DNA of 33,326 nt from Candidatus Altarchaeota archaeon (GCA_030622515.1 JAUXGB010000003.1:1-33326); one strand, 5' to 3'; counted from the first letter of the stretch, positions 21,223 to 31,014 are shown. Notes: a model not told the origin generated them from the letters alone. Numbers and translations are program-made.

Positions 21223-21338
21223 TCCCCTCGGTGGGATTCGAGCCCACAGCATGCCGGTGTCTGAGTGATTGCTAACCAAGTAAAGCTTGACAGCTAAACT
21301 CTACAGCCGACCACTCTACCAGATTGAGTTACGAGGGG
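21223..21338 (-). tRNA. tRNA-Tyr (anticodon GTA) with a 42-nt intron at 37/38 (intron 21259..21300)
   Basis: Minus strand CCCCTCGTAACTCAATCTGGTAGAGTGGTCGGCTGTAG[42 nt]ACCGGCATGCTGTGGGCTCGAATCCCACCGAGGGGA; anticodon stem GTCGG/CCGGC; acceptor CCCCTCG/CGAGGGG; mature length 74 nt. Confidence 0.92.
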
Positions 21339-21375
21339 GTATTAAGAATCTCCTGAACGGGCTTAAATAGATTTT

Positions 21376-22806
21376 CTATACCTGGCCGCACTCGACCGGG
21401 TTGGAGCGGATTCCCTGCTTCTTGCCTTCGGCTGTGAACCTGATGAGGGCGGGCGGCAGGTCGATTAACCCTACAATCCCGAAGTCGGTCTTTATCTTGT
21501 AGGTGATGAACCTTTCCTCGTTTGGCGCAAGCTCGGTGAAGTCCCACTCAAGGACTGTTCCCTTCCTGTCTTTCTTCACATGCTTTGGCTTTGAGGTGCC
21601 ATAGCTAAGCGGCTGTGCAAGGGGAGGCACGCGGTCGACAAGGGCAACATTTCCCACAGGCATGTTGGTTAGATTTTTGAAGTGGAGTCCTATTGTCGCT
21701 TCAAGCATGTTTTTCGATATCCTCTGCTTCAGGACTTCCTTCTTTATCGTCACATTTTTTGTGCTTTGCCAGAGGGTCAGGAGAAGGAGCAGGAGGAGGG
21801 CAGCGCCAAGGTAGACTGGAAGATAGGAAATTGAGTAGGTGAACTCATCGCTCTTTCCGCCAGCCTCAAGCCCTTCGTAGACCCAAACCAAGTCAAGGTC
21901 TCCGTCTTCCCTTTGCTGGATTACCGGGTTTGGGTTTGCTGTAAGAAGATATCTCTCGTAACTCTTGATGGTTTCCCGAACTTCCCCGTCGACTCTTGTA
22001 TTTCCGAGGTTCTGTATGTAGATTGATGCCTTTGTTCCGAAGATGTTTGTCTCAACATCCCTTCTCATCTCAGGCTTCTCGTTTGAGACCACAGTAATCT
22101 CCTTCGAGACTTTCCCCACATGTCCTGTCTCTGCAACAAGTTCAGCTGATATTGTGTAGGTCCCCGGCGGGGTCCTTTCGCTGATGGGTATATCGTGAAT
22201 CAAGACTATTGGTTCGACCTGCGAGGTTACTGGAAGAAGGTAGCCGTAGACCGGGTTGCCGTCTTCGTCGTACATTTTCAGGTCTGCTCTGGGATTTACG
22301 AAAACCTGCTTAAGGTCTGTCACCTTTACGACAACCTTGACCTTTTCTCCCGGAAGGAAATTGTGTTTCTCAGTGTAGATTTCAATCGTTGCCTTTCCAA
22401 TAAATCTCTCATCTTCGCCGATTACGTCAATGGTGAAGCTCCGGGTCGGAAGGGTGAGCTGCTGGCCATCCATTACGACATTTCCCTGAACACTGAACCC
22501 GTACTGGTTCGATTTTGTTCCCTGTGTCGGCCCAATCTTAATAGGGATGATTTCCTCGCTGTTTGGCTCGATGTCAAAGGTGTACTTATAGGACTGAATC
22601 CACGCAGGGTAGAGGCCTGTGACAAAAATCCTGCCGCTCATCTCCATGTCCTCATTGTTTGTTATGATTATGTTGTATTCCGCGTTTTCTCCCGGCTTTA
22701 CGCGGCTCTTGAGCTCCTCGATCGTCAGGTCAATGTCTGCAACAATTGCATAGGCTGAGAAAAGGCAGAGGAAAACCACTGCAAGGGCCAAAATCGTCTT
22801 TTTCAT
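21376..22806 (-). CDS. Secreted/membrane-anchored protein with Ig-like/COG1361-type repeats, one TM segment and C-terminal domain
   Basis: Signal peptide MKKTILALAVVFLCLFSAYA; beta-rich repeats (KPGENAEYNIIITNNEDMEMSG; LPGEKVKVVVKVTDL); TM SYLPVYLGAALLLLLLLTLW. Confidence 0.7.
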   Translation of the reverse strand: MKKTILALAVVFLCLFSAYAIVADIDLTIEELKSRVKPGENAEYNIIITNNEDMEMSGRIFVTGLYPAWIQSYKYTFDIEPNSEEIIPIKIGPTQGTKSNQYGFSVQGNVVMDGQQLTLPTRSFTIDVIGEDERFIGKATIEIYTEKHNFLPGEKVKVVVKVTDLKQVFVNPRADLKMYDEDGNPVYGYLLPVTSQVEPIVLIHDIPISERTPPGTYTISAELVAETGHVGKVSKEITVVSNEKPEMRRDVETNIFGTKASIYIQNLGNTRVDGEVRETIKSYERYLLTANPNPVIQQREDGDLDLVWVYEGLEAGGKSDEFTYSISYLPVYLGAALLLLLLLTLWQSTKNVTIKKEVLKQRISKNMLEATIGLHFKNLTNMPVGNVALVDRVPPLAQPLSYGTSKPKHVKKDRKGTVLEWDFTELAPNEERFITYKIKTDFGIVGLIDLPPALIRFTAEGKKQGIRSNPVECGQV

Positions 22807-22915
22807 GTTTCAACTTCCCCCTTATTAAAATATAGGGAAGAAGGCAGCGTATAAATGGTTTCCTCCAGATTCTGCCCAAGTAAGCTTATAAATGTAACAA
22901 ACTTCGACTTTGAAT

Positions 22916-23908
22916 ATGCTTGGAAAAAATTTGGTTTTATTCTGCGTAACCGATTTTTGTAATGCCAAGTGCAAATTCTGCTCCTTCTGGAAGACCAAAA
23001 GGCCGACTTTCCCGAAAAAGGAAGAGCTTGAAGAAATTGTCATCAGCATTAAGAAAAAGCTGGGTTGCCGTATCCTGCAGATAACCGGCGGGGAGCCTCT
23101 GACTTACCCTTATCTCTTTGATTTGATAGAAATTGCAAATAGACACAGGATTATAACTCAGCTTATGACTAACGGAAGTCTGTTGAGCAAAGAAAAAGTG
23201 ATGGGGCTTAAGAATGCAGGTTTGAATTTCATCACAATTTCACTTGACCACTACGATGCCAAAGTTATTGAGGAGAATAGGGGAATTCCTAACCTTTTGG
23301 AAAAAATAAAGCAGAGCGTCAAGCATCTTAAAAAAACAAAGATGGGGGTCTCGGCAGACATCACTATTGCCAAACACAATGTGAATGATTTAGAGAAAAT
23401 CGCCGAATATGCCGTGAGTCTCGGGTTTGACGAGGTTAACTTTTGCTTTCCGGTTCAGAGTACAGATTCAACTTTCCAGTTGGGGGACAACGACCCTGAC
23501 GTAATCAACATTTCAAATGAAGAGCTGGTAAAAATAATTGATAGGCTCATGAAACTAAAGGAAAAGCTTGGGAGCAAGATGTTCAATGAAAAATCATTCC
23601 TTCAGGATATGCGGAGATACTACCTTGGCAGAGCACAAAAGTTTCCTTGCAAAGGAGGAGAAAATATCTTCTATCTGGACAATAACTTGAACGTGTACCG
23701 GTGCATGATGAAGGGCGGAAAATTGGGAAGTATAAAGGGAAAGGTGAAGCTACTTAAAAACTCAAGATGCTATGATTGCCCACTCCAGTGCTTCAGAGAG
23801 CCCTCAATCTACTATGGCGGCATACGATCAATCCACCCCATACTAAGCATGATAAAATCGTCTTGGAAATACTTGAGACCTCTCACAAACAAAAGGAGAG
23901 AGAAATAA
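22916..23908 (+). CDS. Radical SAM protein with SPASM/twitch-like C-terminal Cys cluster
   Basis: CVTDFCNAKCKFCSFW (CxxxCxxC), ITGGEPLTYP; C-terminal CKGGENIFYLDNNLNVYRCMMKGGKLG...CYDCPLQCF. ATG at 22916 follows TATA box cttataaat. Confidence 0.87.
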   Translation: MLGKNLVLFCVTDFCNAKCKFCSFWKTKRPTFPKKEELEEIVISIKKKLGCRILQITGGEPLTYPYLFDLIEIANRHRIITQLMTNGSLLSKEKVMGLKNAGLNFITISLDHYDAKVIEENRGIPNLLEKIKQSVKHLKKTKMGVSADITIAKHNVNDLEKIAEYAVSLGFDEVNFCFPVQSTDSTFQLGDNDPDVINISNEELVKIIDRLMKLKEKLGSKMFNEKSFLQDMRRYYLGRAQKFPCKGGENIFYLDNNLNVYRCMMKGGKLGSIKGKVKLLKNSRCYDCPLQCFREPSIYYGGIRSIHPILSMIKSSWKYLRPLTNKRREK

Positions 23909-23910
23909 AT

Positions 23911-25086
23911 CTAATTTGATTGTTTCTTCTTAAGCACACTGAGATATACTTCAATGACTTTGGAGGCAAAAGTCTCAGGTGAATAGGTCTTTGCAACGAG
24001 CGCTGCATTTTTTTCCATTCTTTTCCTCAAATCTTTATGCGTGAGAATCTTATTTACATATGAGGAGAACTGCCGTGAATTCTTGGCAATAAAACCGTTC
24101 TTCCCGTGATCCACCATCTCCGCTGTTGCTGAATCGAAAACTACTGCCGGGGTCCCACATGCCATTGATTCTATTACTGTCATTCCTTGTGTTTCGCATA
24201 GTGAGGGCATTGCGAAAACTGAGGCAGCACTGTAGCAAGCCGCGATTTCTCTGTCCTCTAGATAGCCAAGGAACTTTATCTTCGTCGCGATTTTTTTCTT
24301 CTTTATGTACTTTTTCAGTCTGTCTTCGTCAGGCCCTATTCCGCACAAGACAAGTTTTGCCTTCATCTTCCCCGCCGTTCTTACGAGGAAATCTATATTC
24401 TTTTCACGACTTATTCTTCCTAGGTAGAGGACGAAAGGCTCACTACCGAGGTCATATTTTTTTCTGAATTCTTTCGTCTTCTTGCTCGGCCGAAACTTCC
24501 TTAAGTCTATGCCGTTGGGGACAACATGTGGAGTGTTTATTCCTGCCCGCTTCATATGCCTCCTTGTCTCGTTTGATGGTGTTATGAGGACGTCACATTT
24601 GTTATGGAACCATTTATTGTATTGCGTCAAAACAATTTTTAGGAAGTCGCCTAAAGCTTCAGAAGCGCGGTTCCCTCTGGTCCACCATGTTATGAACTTT
24701 TCATGATTGGCGTGATATGTAGCAACTAAGGTAATTTTGTATTTTCTCGCTATTCTAAGACCATTCAATCCCATTGAGTACGGAGTGTGGCAGTGTATTA
24801 TGTCAAATTTCTTCTTCTGGAAAACCCTGTTTATGGCTATTAGATAGGGAGGAACAACATGAAAAGTTGTAAGTTTACTCGATAGGTTACTTACCGGTGC
24901 TAGTTCAACACCTTCATAGTAATGTTCCTTCACCCCTTTGTTTGTTCTCTGCTTGGTCTTAGCCCCCACAGTAAAAACATGAACCTCATGCCCCATCTTA
25001 ACGAGGGCACCATTCAAATTCAAGAGGGAGCTTGTAACCCCCCCGACCTGAGGCAAGTAGTTATCTGAGAAGTGTGCGATTCTCAT
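23911..25086 (-). CDS. Glycosyltransferase family 4 (GT-B)
   Basis: MRIAHFSDNYLPQVGGVTSSLLNL; FVLYLGRISREKNIDFLVRTAGKM; MPSLCETQGMTVIESMACGTPAVVF. Start at internal ATG 25086 (ORF extends to 25107). Confidence 0.9.
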   Translation of the reverse strand: MRIAHFSDNYLPQVGGVTSSLLNLNGALVKMGHEVHVFTVGAKTKQRTNKGVKEHYYEGVELAPVSNLSSKLTTFHVVPPYLIAINRVFQKKKFDIIHCHTPYSMGLNGLRIARKYKITLVATYHANHEKFITWWTRGNRASEALGDFLKIVLTQYNKWFHNKCDVLITPSNETRRHMKRAGINTPHVVPNGIDLRKFRPSKKTKEFRKKYDLGSEPFVLYLGRISREKNIDFLVRTAGKMKAKLVLCGIGPDEDRLKKYIKKKKIATKIKFLGYLEDREIAACYSAASVFAMPSLCETQGMTVIESMACGTPAVVFDSATAEMVDHGKNGFIAKNSRQFSSYVNKILTHKDLRKRMEKNAALVAKTYSPETFASKVIEVYLSVLKKKQSN

Positions 25087-25152
25087 ACGATAAAATAGGC
25101 GTCTCACCTATATATTATGGTATAGAAAAGTCAGGGGGTGATGGAAGGGGAG

Positions 25153-25866
25153 TCACCTGACGGCGTGATACTTCTTGTACTTCAGAGGTGACTTTTTCTT
25201 GCGAAGGACCGGGAAGTATGTTGAAAAAATAATCTGAATGTAGTAAAAGAGAGCTCCAACGGGCCCGTGTTTCTCAAGCCGTCTGGAAGATGTAGTGACG
25301 CTGGTCGCGTTTGAGTAGATAATCCGGCCATATTTCCTCGCCCTGTCCCCGTAAACCCAGTCTTCTACAGGTACATTGGGGAAGCCGCCAACTTTTTTGA
25401 AAATCTTTTTCCTAGTGCATAGGTTAATTCCAATAGGCTTCCCCCTTCCAACCAGGGAACGGATACTATAGTACAGGTTGGAGAAAAACGCCCCCGCCTT
25501 CAAAATCAGGGTTTTTTTCGAAAACCTTAAGGAAAAAGTGACTGCAGCAATTTCCCTGTTCTTTAAAACAGAGTAAGCCGTCTCCAGATAATCGGGAGGT
25601 AAGATTGTATCTGCATCTATGAAGACGAGGAGCTTTCCTTTCGCTACGGAGGCCCCCTTGTTCCTGCCAAATGCGATTCCCTTCCTCTTCTCCAGAACAA
25701 CCTTATCGGCGTATTTTCTGGCTATCTTCCTTGTCTTATCTTTGCTGTATCCATCAGAAACAATTATCTCATACTTCAGTTTCGTCTTCTGATTCTTTAT
25801 CGCCTTGAGGCATCCCGCTATGTGTTTCTCTTCGTTGAGAGTTGGGACGATTACTGAAACATCCAT
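25153..25866 (-). CDS. Glycosyltransferase family 2
   Basis: MDVSVIVPTLNEEKHIAGCLKAIKNQ; LLVFIDADTILPPDYLE. Internal ATG at 25866 chosen because the longer ORF runs into tRNA-Pro. Confidence 0.88.
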   Translation of the reverse strand: MDVSVIVPTLNEEKHIAGCLKAIKNQKTKLKYEIIVSDGYSKDKTRKIARKYADKVVLEKRKGIAFGRNKGASVAKGKLLVFIDADTILPPDYLETAYSVLKNREIAAVTFSLRFSKKTLILKAGAFFSNLYYSIRSLVGRGKPIGINLCTRKKIFKKVGGFPNVPVEDWVYGDRARKYGRIIYSNATSVTTSSRRLEKHGPVGALFYYIQIIFSTYFPVLRKKKSPLKYKKYHAVR

Positions 25867-25924
25867 AGACAAAACCAGTTTAAGCCCCCTTTTATTCTTA
25901 ACTATAAAGGAAAAGGGATTTTGT

Positions 25925-25998
25925 GGGGGGGACCGAGATTTGAACTCGGGTCGCAAGCTCCCAAAGCTCGCAGCCTAACCAGACTAGCCTATCCCCCC
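25925..25998 (-). tRNA. tRNA-Pro (anticodon TGG)
   Basis: Minus strand GGGGGGATAGGCTAGTCTGGTTAGGCTGCGAGCTTTGGGAGCTTGCGACCCGAGTTCAAATCTCGGTCCCCCC; anticodon loop TTTGGGA. Confidence 0.92.
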
Positions 25999-26007
25999 GT
26001 TGGGTGG

Positions 26008-26079
26008 AGCCACTACCGGGAATTGAACCCGGGGCCTCGTCCTTACCAAGGACGCGCTCTACCGCTGAGCTATAGTGGC
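26008..26079 (-). tRNA. tRNA-Thr (anticodon GGT)
   Basis: Minus strand GCCACTATAGCTCAGCGGTAGAGCGCGTCCTTGGTAAGGACGAGGCCCCGGGTTCAATTCCCGGTAGTGGCT. Confidence 0.94.
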
Positions 26080-26117
26080 GGCAGGTAAGAGCTTCCGATT
26101 TGGTTTAAAATAGTTTT

Positions 26118-28013
26118 CTAAGAAAGGCGGATTGTCTCGAGGTTCCTTGGGGCAAGCGTCTCTATCCTGAACGCCCGGTGGATTGACTTGGCAAGGTCAA
26201 GGCATTTCGAGTTTTCGCCATGGCCGACAACAACTGTGTTTGGCAGGTTCCTCATCTGTCCCACAAAGTTCATCAGCTCGTTCCTGTCGGCGTGGGCTGA
26301 GAACCCCTCGACTGTGTGGATTTCAAGTTCTGCCCTTGCGACTTCCTTCCTCCCGTTCTTGAAGGCGATTGGAACCTCTTTCCATCCCTTCTGCAGCCTC
26401 TTGCCAAGGGAACCCTCGCCCTGATAGTTTATGAAGATTAGCGAGTTGCGCTTGTCGTCGCAGAGCCGTTTGAGGTATTCGACTGATGGCCCGCCTACAA
26501 GCATGCCTGATGTGGCCATGATAACGCAGGGTGGACCGTTGATTATCTCTTCACGCTCGCGCCTGCTGCCAACCCTCTTGAACATTGGCGCCAAAAGGGG
26601 GTTTTGGTCACGTGAGAAAATCATCTTCTTCACCCTGTTGGAGAGAAACTCGGGGTAGGTTGTGTGGACGGCTGTCGCATCCCACAGCATCCCGTCGAGG
26701 TAGAGGGAAATTTCAGGCAGCAGCTTTCTCCTTGTGAGGTCCTCGAGGATTAACATCAGCTCTTGTGAGCGGCCAACGCCAAGGACGGGGACGAGGACCT
26801 TGCCACCCCGTTCAATCGTCTTCTTGATTATCTCGACAATCTGGGTTTCCGCCTTGCTTCTCTTCGGCTGGATGTCTCCTGCGAGGCCGTAGGTCGCCTC
26901 AAGGAAAAGTGTCTCACAGCGCGGGTAGTGGTTGTTGGCAGGTTCGAGCAGTCTTGAGGGGGCGTACTTTATGTCGCCTGAATAGACAATGTTGTGGAGT
27001 CCTTCCCCGACATGGAGGTGGACTGACGCTGAGCCGATTATGTGTCCTGCGTTGTAAAGGGTAATCCTGATGTCAGGCGTTATGTCGGTTACTTCCTCAT
27101 AGTTTAGGGTGACTGTGTGGAGGATTGCGTTCCTGATGTCCTTGCTTGAGTATGGTGCTTTCTTCCCGTTTCCCGTGACAACGTCGATATAGTCTAGCTG
27201 GAGCAGGGCCATAAGTGCCCGTGTCGGTGTTGTGCAGTAGACAGGTCCTGTGTAACCGTACTTGAAGAGGAGGGGAAGCAGCCCTGAGTGGTCAAGGTGT
27301 GCGTGGGTTATGACAACTGCGTCAAGCTTGCTTATGTCAAACTCAGGGGCTTCAAGAAATGGGAATGCGTGTTCCTCGTTTGCGATGTTGACTCCGCAGT
27401 CAAGGAGGATTCTGCTTTCAGGCGTCTGGACAAAAAGACATGAGCGGCCGACCTCGCGGAAACCGCCAAGGGCTGTGACACGAATCCAGCTGGGCGGCTT
27501 GGACTCGTCATAGACCCTTTTCCCAAGCTTGTCAAGGAAGATTGCCCTTTCCTTCGACTGCTTGATTAAGGTGTGGCGGATTGTCTCGATGATTTCGGAT
27601 TTCATTGGCGGGGTTCGGAAGATTTCAGGGCTCCATAATGTTTCCTTCTTGATTTGCGCGAGCGTGGACCCGCCCTTTCCAATGACAAGACCCGGCCGGT
27701 CGGCCTCGATAAGGACCTTGCATGCGTGGGTCTCGAAGGAAAGGTTTGCAATAGTCACCTCTTTCGGGATTATTGACTTAATCTTTTCCTTGGCCTCCTC
27801 TGGAGGGAGAAGAACTGAGGGGTCGGAACGTACGTCAATCCTCTTCTTGAATTTCTTCGCAATCAGCTTTACAATGTCGCTTGAGGCTGTGAAGAACTTC
27901 TTGTTCTTTGTGAAAAGGACAACACTGGCTCCCTCAAATTTGCTGTCAGTTATCTGGGCATCTTTTGGAAGCTCAGATTTTATTCCATTTATTAAATCTG
28001 TTTCTTTGCTCAT
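26118..28013 (-). CDS. Archaeal CPSF-like KH/beta-CASP ribonuclease (aCPSF1/FttA)
   Basis: KH motif VLIEADRPGLVIGKGGSTL; metallo-beta-lactamase VVITHAHLDHSGLLPLL; beta-CASP LFLEATYG, GFSAHADRNEL. Start at MSKETDL (28013). Confidence 0.93.
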   Translation of the reverse strand: MSKETDLINGIKSELPKDAQITDSKFEGASVVLFTKNKKFFTASSDIVKLIAKKFKKRIDVRSDPSVLLPPEEAKEKIKSIIPKEVTIANLSFETHACKVLIEADRPGLVIGKGGSTLAQIKKETLWSPEIFRTPPMKSEIIETIRHTLIKQSKERAIFLDKLGKRVYDESKPPSWIRVTALGGFREVGRSCLFVQTPESRILLDCGVNIANEEHAFPFLEAPEFDISKLDAVVITHAHLDHSGLLPLLFKYGYTGPVYCTTPTRALMALLQLDYIDVVTGNGKKAPYSSKDIRNAILHTVTLNYEEVTDITPDIRITLYNAGHIIGSASVHLHVGEGLHNIVYSGDIKYAPSRLLEPANNHYPRCETLFLEATYGLAGDIQPKRSKAETQIVEIIKKTIERGGKVLVPVLGVGRSQELMLILEDLTRRKLLPEISLYLDGMLWDATAVHTTYPEFLSNRVKKMIFSRDQNPLLAPMFKRVGSRREREEIINGPPCVIMATSGMLVGGPSVEYLKRLCDDKRNSLIFINYQGEGSLGKRLQKGWKEVPIAFKNGRKEVARAELEIHTVEGFSAHADRNELMNFVGQMRNLPNTVVVGHGENSKCLDLAKSIHRAFRIETLAPRNLETIRLS

Positions 28014-28044
28014 CGGCAGTTCACTTCGAAAGTTTCTTTGCTGT

Positions 28045-28695
28045 TTAGTTAAGTTTGTCAAGCTCTTCGGAAGAATAAATCTTACAGCCCTTGTCGTTTA
28101 TGACGGCTGCATTAAATCCCATCCCTCCGGTGTAGGGGTCCCTTTCCCGCGCATTCTTTAGCGCCTTTATGGCGAGCTTCAGGCCGTCTTGCGTCGACAG
28201 CCCTTCCTGATAGTGTGATTGGAGAACACCAAGGGCAATTGGCCCGCCTGAACCTGTTGTGAAGATTTTTTCGCCTTCAGTAGCTCCCCCCATTGCGTCT
28301 ACAGAGTAGACAGCATAGCCGTTATCATTCTTTCCTGCAACAAGGAGGCCAACCATGTAGGGATAGTAGCGGCTGCCCTGAAGGATGTTGGAGAGGAGGG
28401 TGGCGACTGACTTTGCAGTCATCTTCTTGCTCCTGATTTCCTGAAGGGTCGCCTCGACCTTGAGAAGGCGTGTGAGATACTGGAGGTCGCCGACCATTCC
28501 TGCGGTTGTTATCGCGACGTTTTCATTGATTTTGAAAACCTTTGTCTCATACCTGTTTTCGATATAGGCGGCTGTAGCTTTTCGGTCCGCTGCCAAGACT
28601 ACTCCGTCCTTGCAAACAACCCCAACGGTTGTTGTGCCTTTTCTTACCTGTTCCATAACTTTACTCATGTTATCTACTGCGCCCATCTTAAGCAC
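28045..28695 (-). CDS. psmB: Proteasome subunit beta
   Basis: RKGTTTVGVVCKDGVVLAADRKATA (Thr nucleophile after Gly), FTTGSGGPIALGVLQSHYQEGLS. Start codon uncertain (GTG 28695, ATG 28686 or 28668). Confidence 0.93.
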   Translation of the reverse strand: MLKMGAVDNMSKVMEQVRKGTTTVGVVCKDGVVLAADRKATAAYIENRYETKVFKINENVAITTAGMVGDLQYLTRLLKVEATLQEIRSKKMTAKSVATLLSNILQGSRYYPYMVGLLVAGKNDNGYAVYSVDAMGGATEGEKIFTTGSGGPIALGVLQSHYQEGLSTQDGLKLAIKALKNARERDPYTGGMGFNAAVINDKGCKIYSSEELDKLN

Positions 28696-28760
28696 CTTAG
28701 AATTTCCAGTTATCGCCCACCATACAGGCTATTTAAATGTTTCCCCCTGATGTAAAAGCG

Positions 28761-28770
28761 TTTATAAGTG
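28761..28770 (+). promoter_or_regulatory. Box A/TATA element of NIF3-like gene
   Basis: tttataagtg centred about 26 nt upstream of ATG 28790. Confidence 0.6.
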
Positions 28771-28789
28771 GGGTTAAAGGGCTTAATTT

Positions 28790-29530
28790 ATGGTGGCTTT
28801 GCAGGAAATTGCGGCCTATCTTGACCGGTTGCTGGGGGCAAAGGCCTATAGTGAGCGCTTTCCCGAATCAAACGGGCTGAAAATCACTGTCAACGACGAA
28901 GTGAAAAAAGTTGGGGTTGCTGTCTGCTTATCTAACGAGGTCATTGGGAAGGCTGTCGCAGCCGGGGTCGACCTTCTGCTGACGCACCACGCGTCGTGGG
29001 AAAGGATTGAGTTTTCCCTCAAGTTCAAGAAGCATCTCGAGCTGGAGAAGAATGCGATTAACCTCTATGTTGCTCACGAATGCTTGGATGCGCACAGTGA
29101 GCCGAGCCCCAGTGTGCTGCTTGCGAAGCAGCTCGGGGTTGAGGTCGAGGGAACCCTTGCTGACGACTATGGGGTTTATGGAAATTGTGGGAAGAGTTTT
29201 GGGCAGCTGAAGGAAGGGTTAGGTAAATTGCAGGGCGCCAAACTTGAAACGTGGAACAACTCGGAAGATATTGGCAAAGTGGCAGTTGTCGCAGGAGGGG
29301 GCGGCAGGGACACAAGCTGGCTGAACGAAGCCTTTCGGCTCGGTTGCAAAACTTATGTCACAGGAGAGGCACTGATGTTCACAAAATTGTTTGCGAAGGA
29401 GAGCGGGATGAACCTGCTGCTGGCCGGTCACTTGGCGACGGAAAGGTTATCTATGGAGAGGCTGGTAAAAATTCTTGAGCAGGAGCTCAAGGTCAAGGCC
29501 AAGTTTATTGAGGAGGAGGCTGTCGGATGA
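28790..29530 (+). CDS. NIF3-like dinuclear metal center protein (DUF34/NIF3)
   Basis: VGVAVCLSNEVIGKAVAAGVDLLLTHHASW; YVAHECLDAHSEPS; VAVVAGGGGRD; AGHLATERLSMERL. Confidence 0.88.
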   Translation: MVALQEIAAYLDRLLGAKAYSERFPESNGLKITVNDEVKKVGVAVCLSNEVIGKAVAAGVDLLLTHHASWERIEFSLKFKKHLELEKNAINLYVAHECLDAHSEPSPSVLLAKQLGVEVEGTLADDYGVYGNCGKSFGQLKEGLGKLQGAKLETWNNSEDIGKVAVVAGGGGRDTSWLNEAFRLGCKTYVTGEALMFTKLFAKESGMNLLLAGHLATERLSMERLVKILEQELKVKAKFIEEEAVG

Positions 29531-30978
29531 TGGAGGAGAAGCCAAAGTCGATTGGAATCACAGTCAAGAAGGAAGAGAATTTTTCAGAATGGTATACTGA
29601 GGTTGTTACCAAGTCGGAAATTGCTGACTATTCCCCTGTCTCAGGCTGCATTATTTTCAGGCCGACAGCTATGGGTGCCTGGGAAAGAATGAGGGATTAT
29701 TTTGATGCGAAGATAAAAAAATTGGGCCATCAGAACGCTTACTTCCCGCTCTTCATTCCGGAGAGGCTGCTGAGGAAGGAGCAGGAACACTTCGAGGGGT
29801 TTGTGCCGGAGGTTGCCTGGGTAACCAAGGGCGGCAATAAAGAGCTGGACGAGCCGCTGGCGATTCGGCCGACAAGTGAAACCATTATCTACGATATGTA
29901 CAAGAAGTGGATTAGGAGCCACCGGGACCTTCCGCTGCTTCTGAACCAGTGGGCAAATGTTGTCCGTTGGGAAACAAAAGCTGTCAAACCTTTTTTGAGA
30001 ACGAAAGAGTTCCTCTGGCAGGAGGGCCACACTGCGCATGCCACAAAGGAGGAAGCCGAGAAAGAGGTCATGACTATTCTCGACATTTATGAGAAGATGG
30101 TGGAACATCTTTTGGCGATTCCTGTCATTAAGGGGATTAAGACGGACAGGGAGAAGTTTGCAGGGGCAGTCTATACCACCTGCATTGAGATGCTTATGCC
30201 GGACGGGAAGGCGCTGCAGGGGGGAACAAGCCACATGCTTGGGACAAACTTTTCAGAACCGTTAGGCATCCGGTTCCTTGGGGAGGATGGCGAGAAGCAT
30301 TTTGTCCAGCAGACATCGTGGGGATTCTCAACCCGTCTCCTTGGAGCCATGGTTATGATGCACGGGGACAACAAGGGGCTGGTGCTGCCGCCGCAGGTAG
30401 CTCCGACGCAGGTTGTTATTGTCCCTATCTTTTTTGGAGACAAGGACACTATCCTGAACAAGTGTCTTGAGGTTGGGGAGCGGCTGGAAGCTGAGGGGGT
30501 GCGGGTTCATGTTGATGACAGAGACAATTACACACCGGGCTGGAAGTTTAATGACTGGGAGCTTAAGGGGGTCCCGCTGAGAATTGAAATCGGGCCCAAG
30601 GATATTGCAGCCGGCCAGGTGGTTGCTGTCAGGCGGGACAGCAGGGAGAAGACAAGTGTTAAGGATGAAGAGGTCGGGGCTTTTGTGAAGAAGACGCTGG
30701 AAGGCGTTCAGGCCGCCCTCTTTGACAGGGCGAAGAAGTTCATGCTTGAAAATATCAGGTCGGTAAGCAGCTACGATGAGTTCAAAAAGGTTCTCGAAGC
30801 CAAGCGCGGCTTTATCAGGGCGTGCTGGTGCGGGAATCCTGAGTGCGAGGGAAAGGTCAAGGACGAGACTGGCGCTGATATCAGGTTGATTAGGTTTTCC
30901 GAAGAACCCTGCTTCGCCCCGTGCCTAGTTTGTGGGACTCCCGCGAACAAGGTTGCCTACTTTGCCAAGGCATACTAA
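29527..30978 (+). CDS. proS: Prolyl-tRNA synthetase, archaeal/eukaryal type
   Basis: FSEWYTEVVTKSEIADYSPVSGCIIFRPTAMGAWERM; GTSHMLGTNFSEP; C-terminal CWCGNPECEGKVK...CFAPCLVCG and terminal Tyr. Confidence 0.96.
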   Translation: MMEEKPKSIGITVKKEENFSEWYTEVVTKSEIADYSPVSGCIIFRPTAMGAWERMRDYFDAKIKKLGHQNAYFPLFIPERLLRKEQEHFEGFVPEVAWVTKGGNKELDEPLAIRPTSETIIYDMYKKWIRSHRDLPLLLNQWANVVRWETKAVKPFLRTKEFLWQEGHTAHATKEEAEKEVMTILDIYEKMVEHLLAIPVIKGIKTDREKFAGAVYTTCIEMLMPDGKALQGGTSHMLGTNFSEPLGIRFLGEDGEKHFVQQTSWGFSTRLLGAMVMMHGDNKGLVLPPQVAPTQVVIVPIFFGDKDTILNKCLEVGERLEAEGVRVHVDDRDNYTPGWKFNDWELKGVPLRIEIGPKDIAAGQVVAVRRDSREKTSVKDEEVGAFVKKTLEGVQAALFDRAKKFMLENIRSVSSYDEFKKVLEAKRGFIRACWCGNPECEGKVKDETGADIRLIRFSEEPCFAPCLVCGTPANKVAYFAKAY

Positions 30979-30982
30979 TTTA

Positions 30983-30995
30983 ACTATATATAGAG
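30983..30995 (+). promoter_or_regulatory. Box A/TATA element of mre11
   Basis: actatatatagag about 26 nt upstream of ATG 31015. Confidence 0.58.
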
Positions 30996-31014
30996 TGTAG
31001 TATTGTTGTTAGCG

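Noticed and set aside
20881-21247. ORFs 20881..21186 (+) and 21065..21247 (-)
   Set aside because: Lie across the hairpin array and tRNA-Tyr; low-complexity translation with no recognisable domain.
25866-25956. N-terminal extension of the GT2 ORF (MRPEFKSRSPPQNPFSF...)
   Set aside because: Extension runs into tRNA-Pro; GT2 homology begins at MDVSVIVPTLNE.
28013-28061. N-terminal extension of aCPSF1 ORF overlapping psmB
   Set aside because: Internal ATG at MSKETDL gives a sensible start without overlap.
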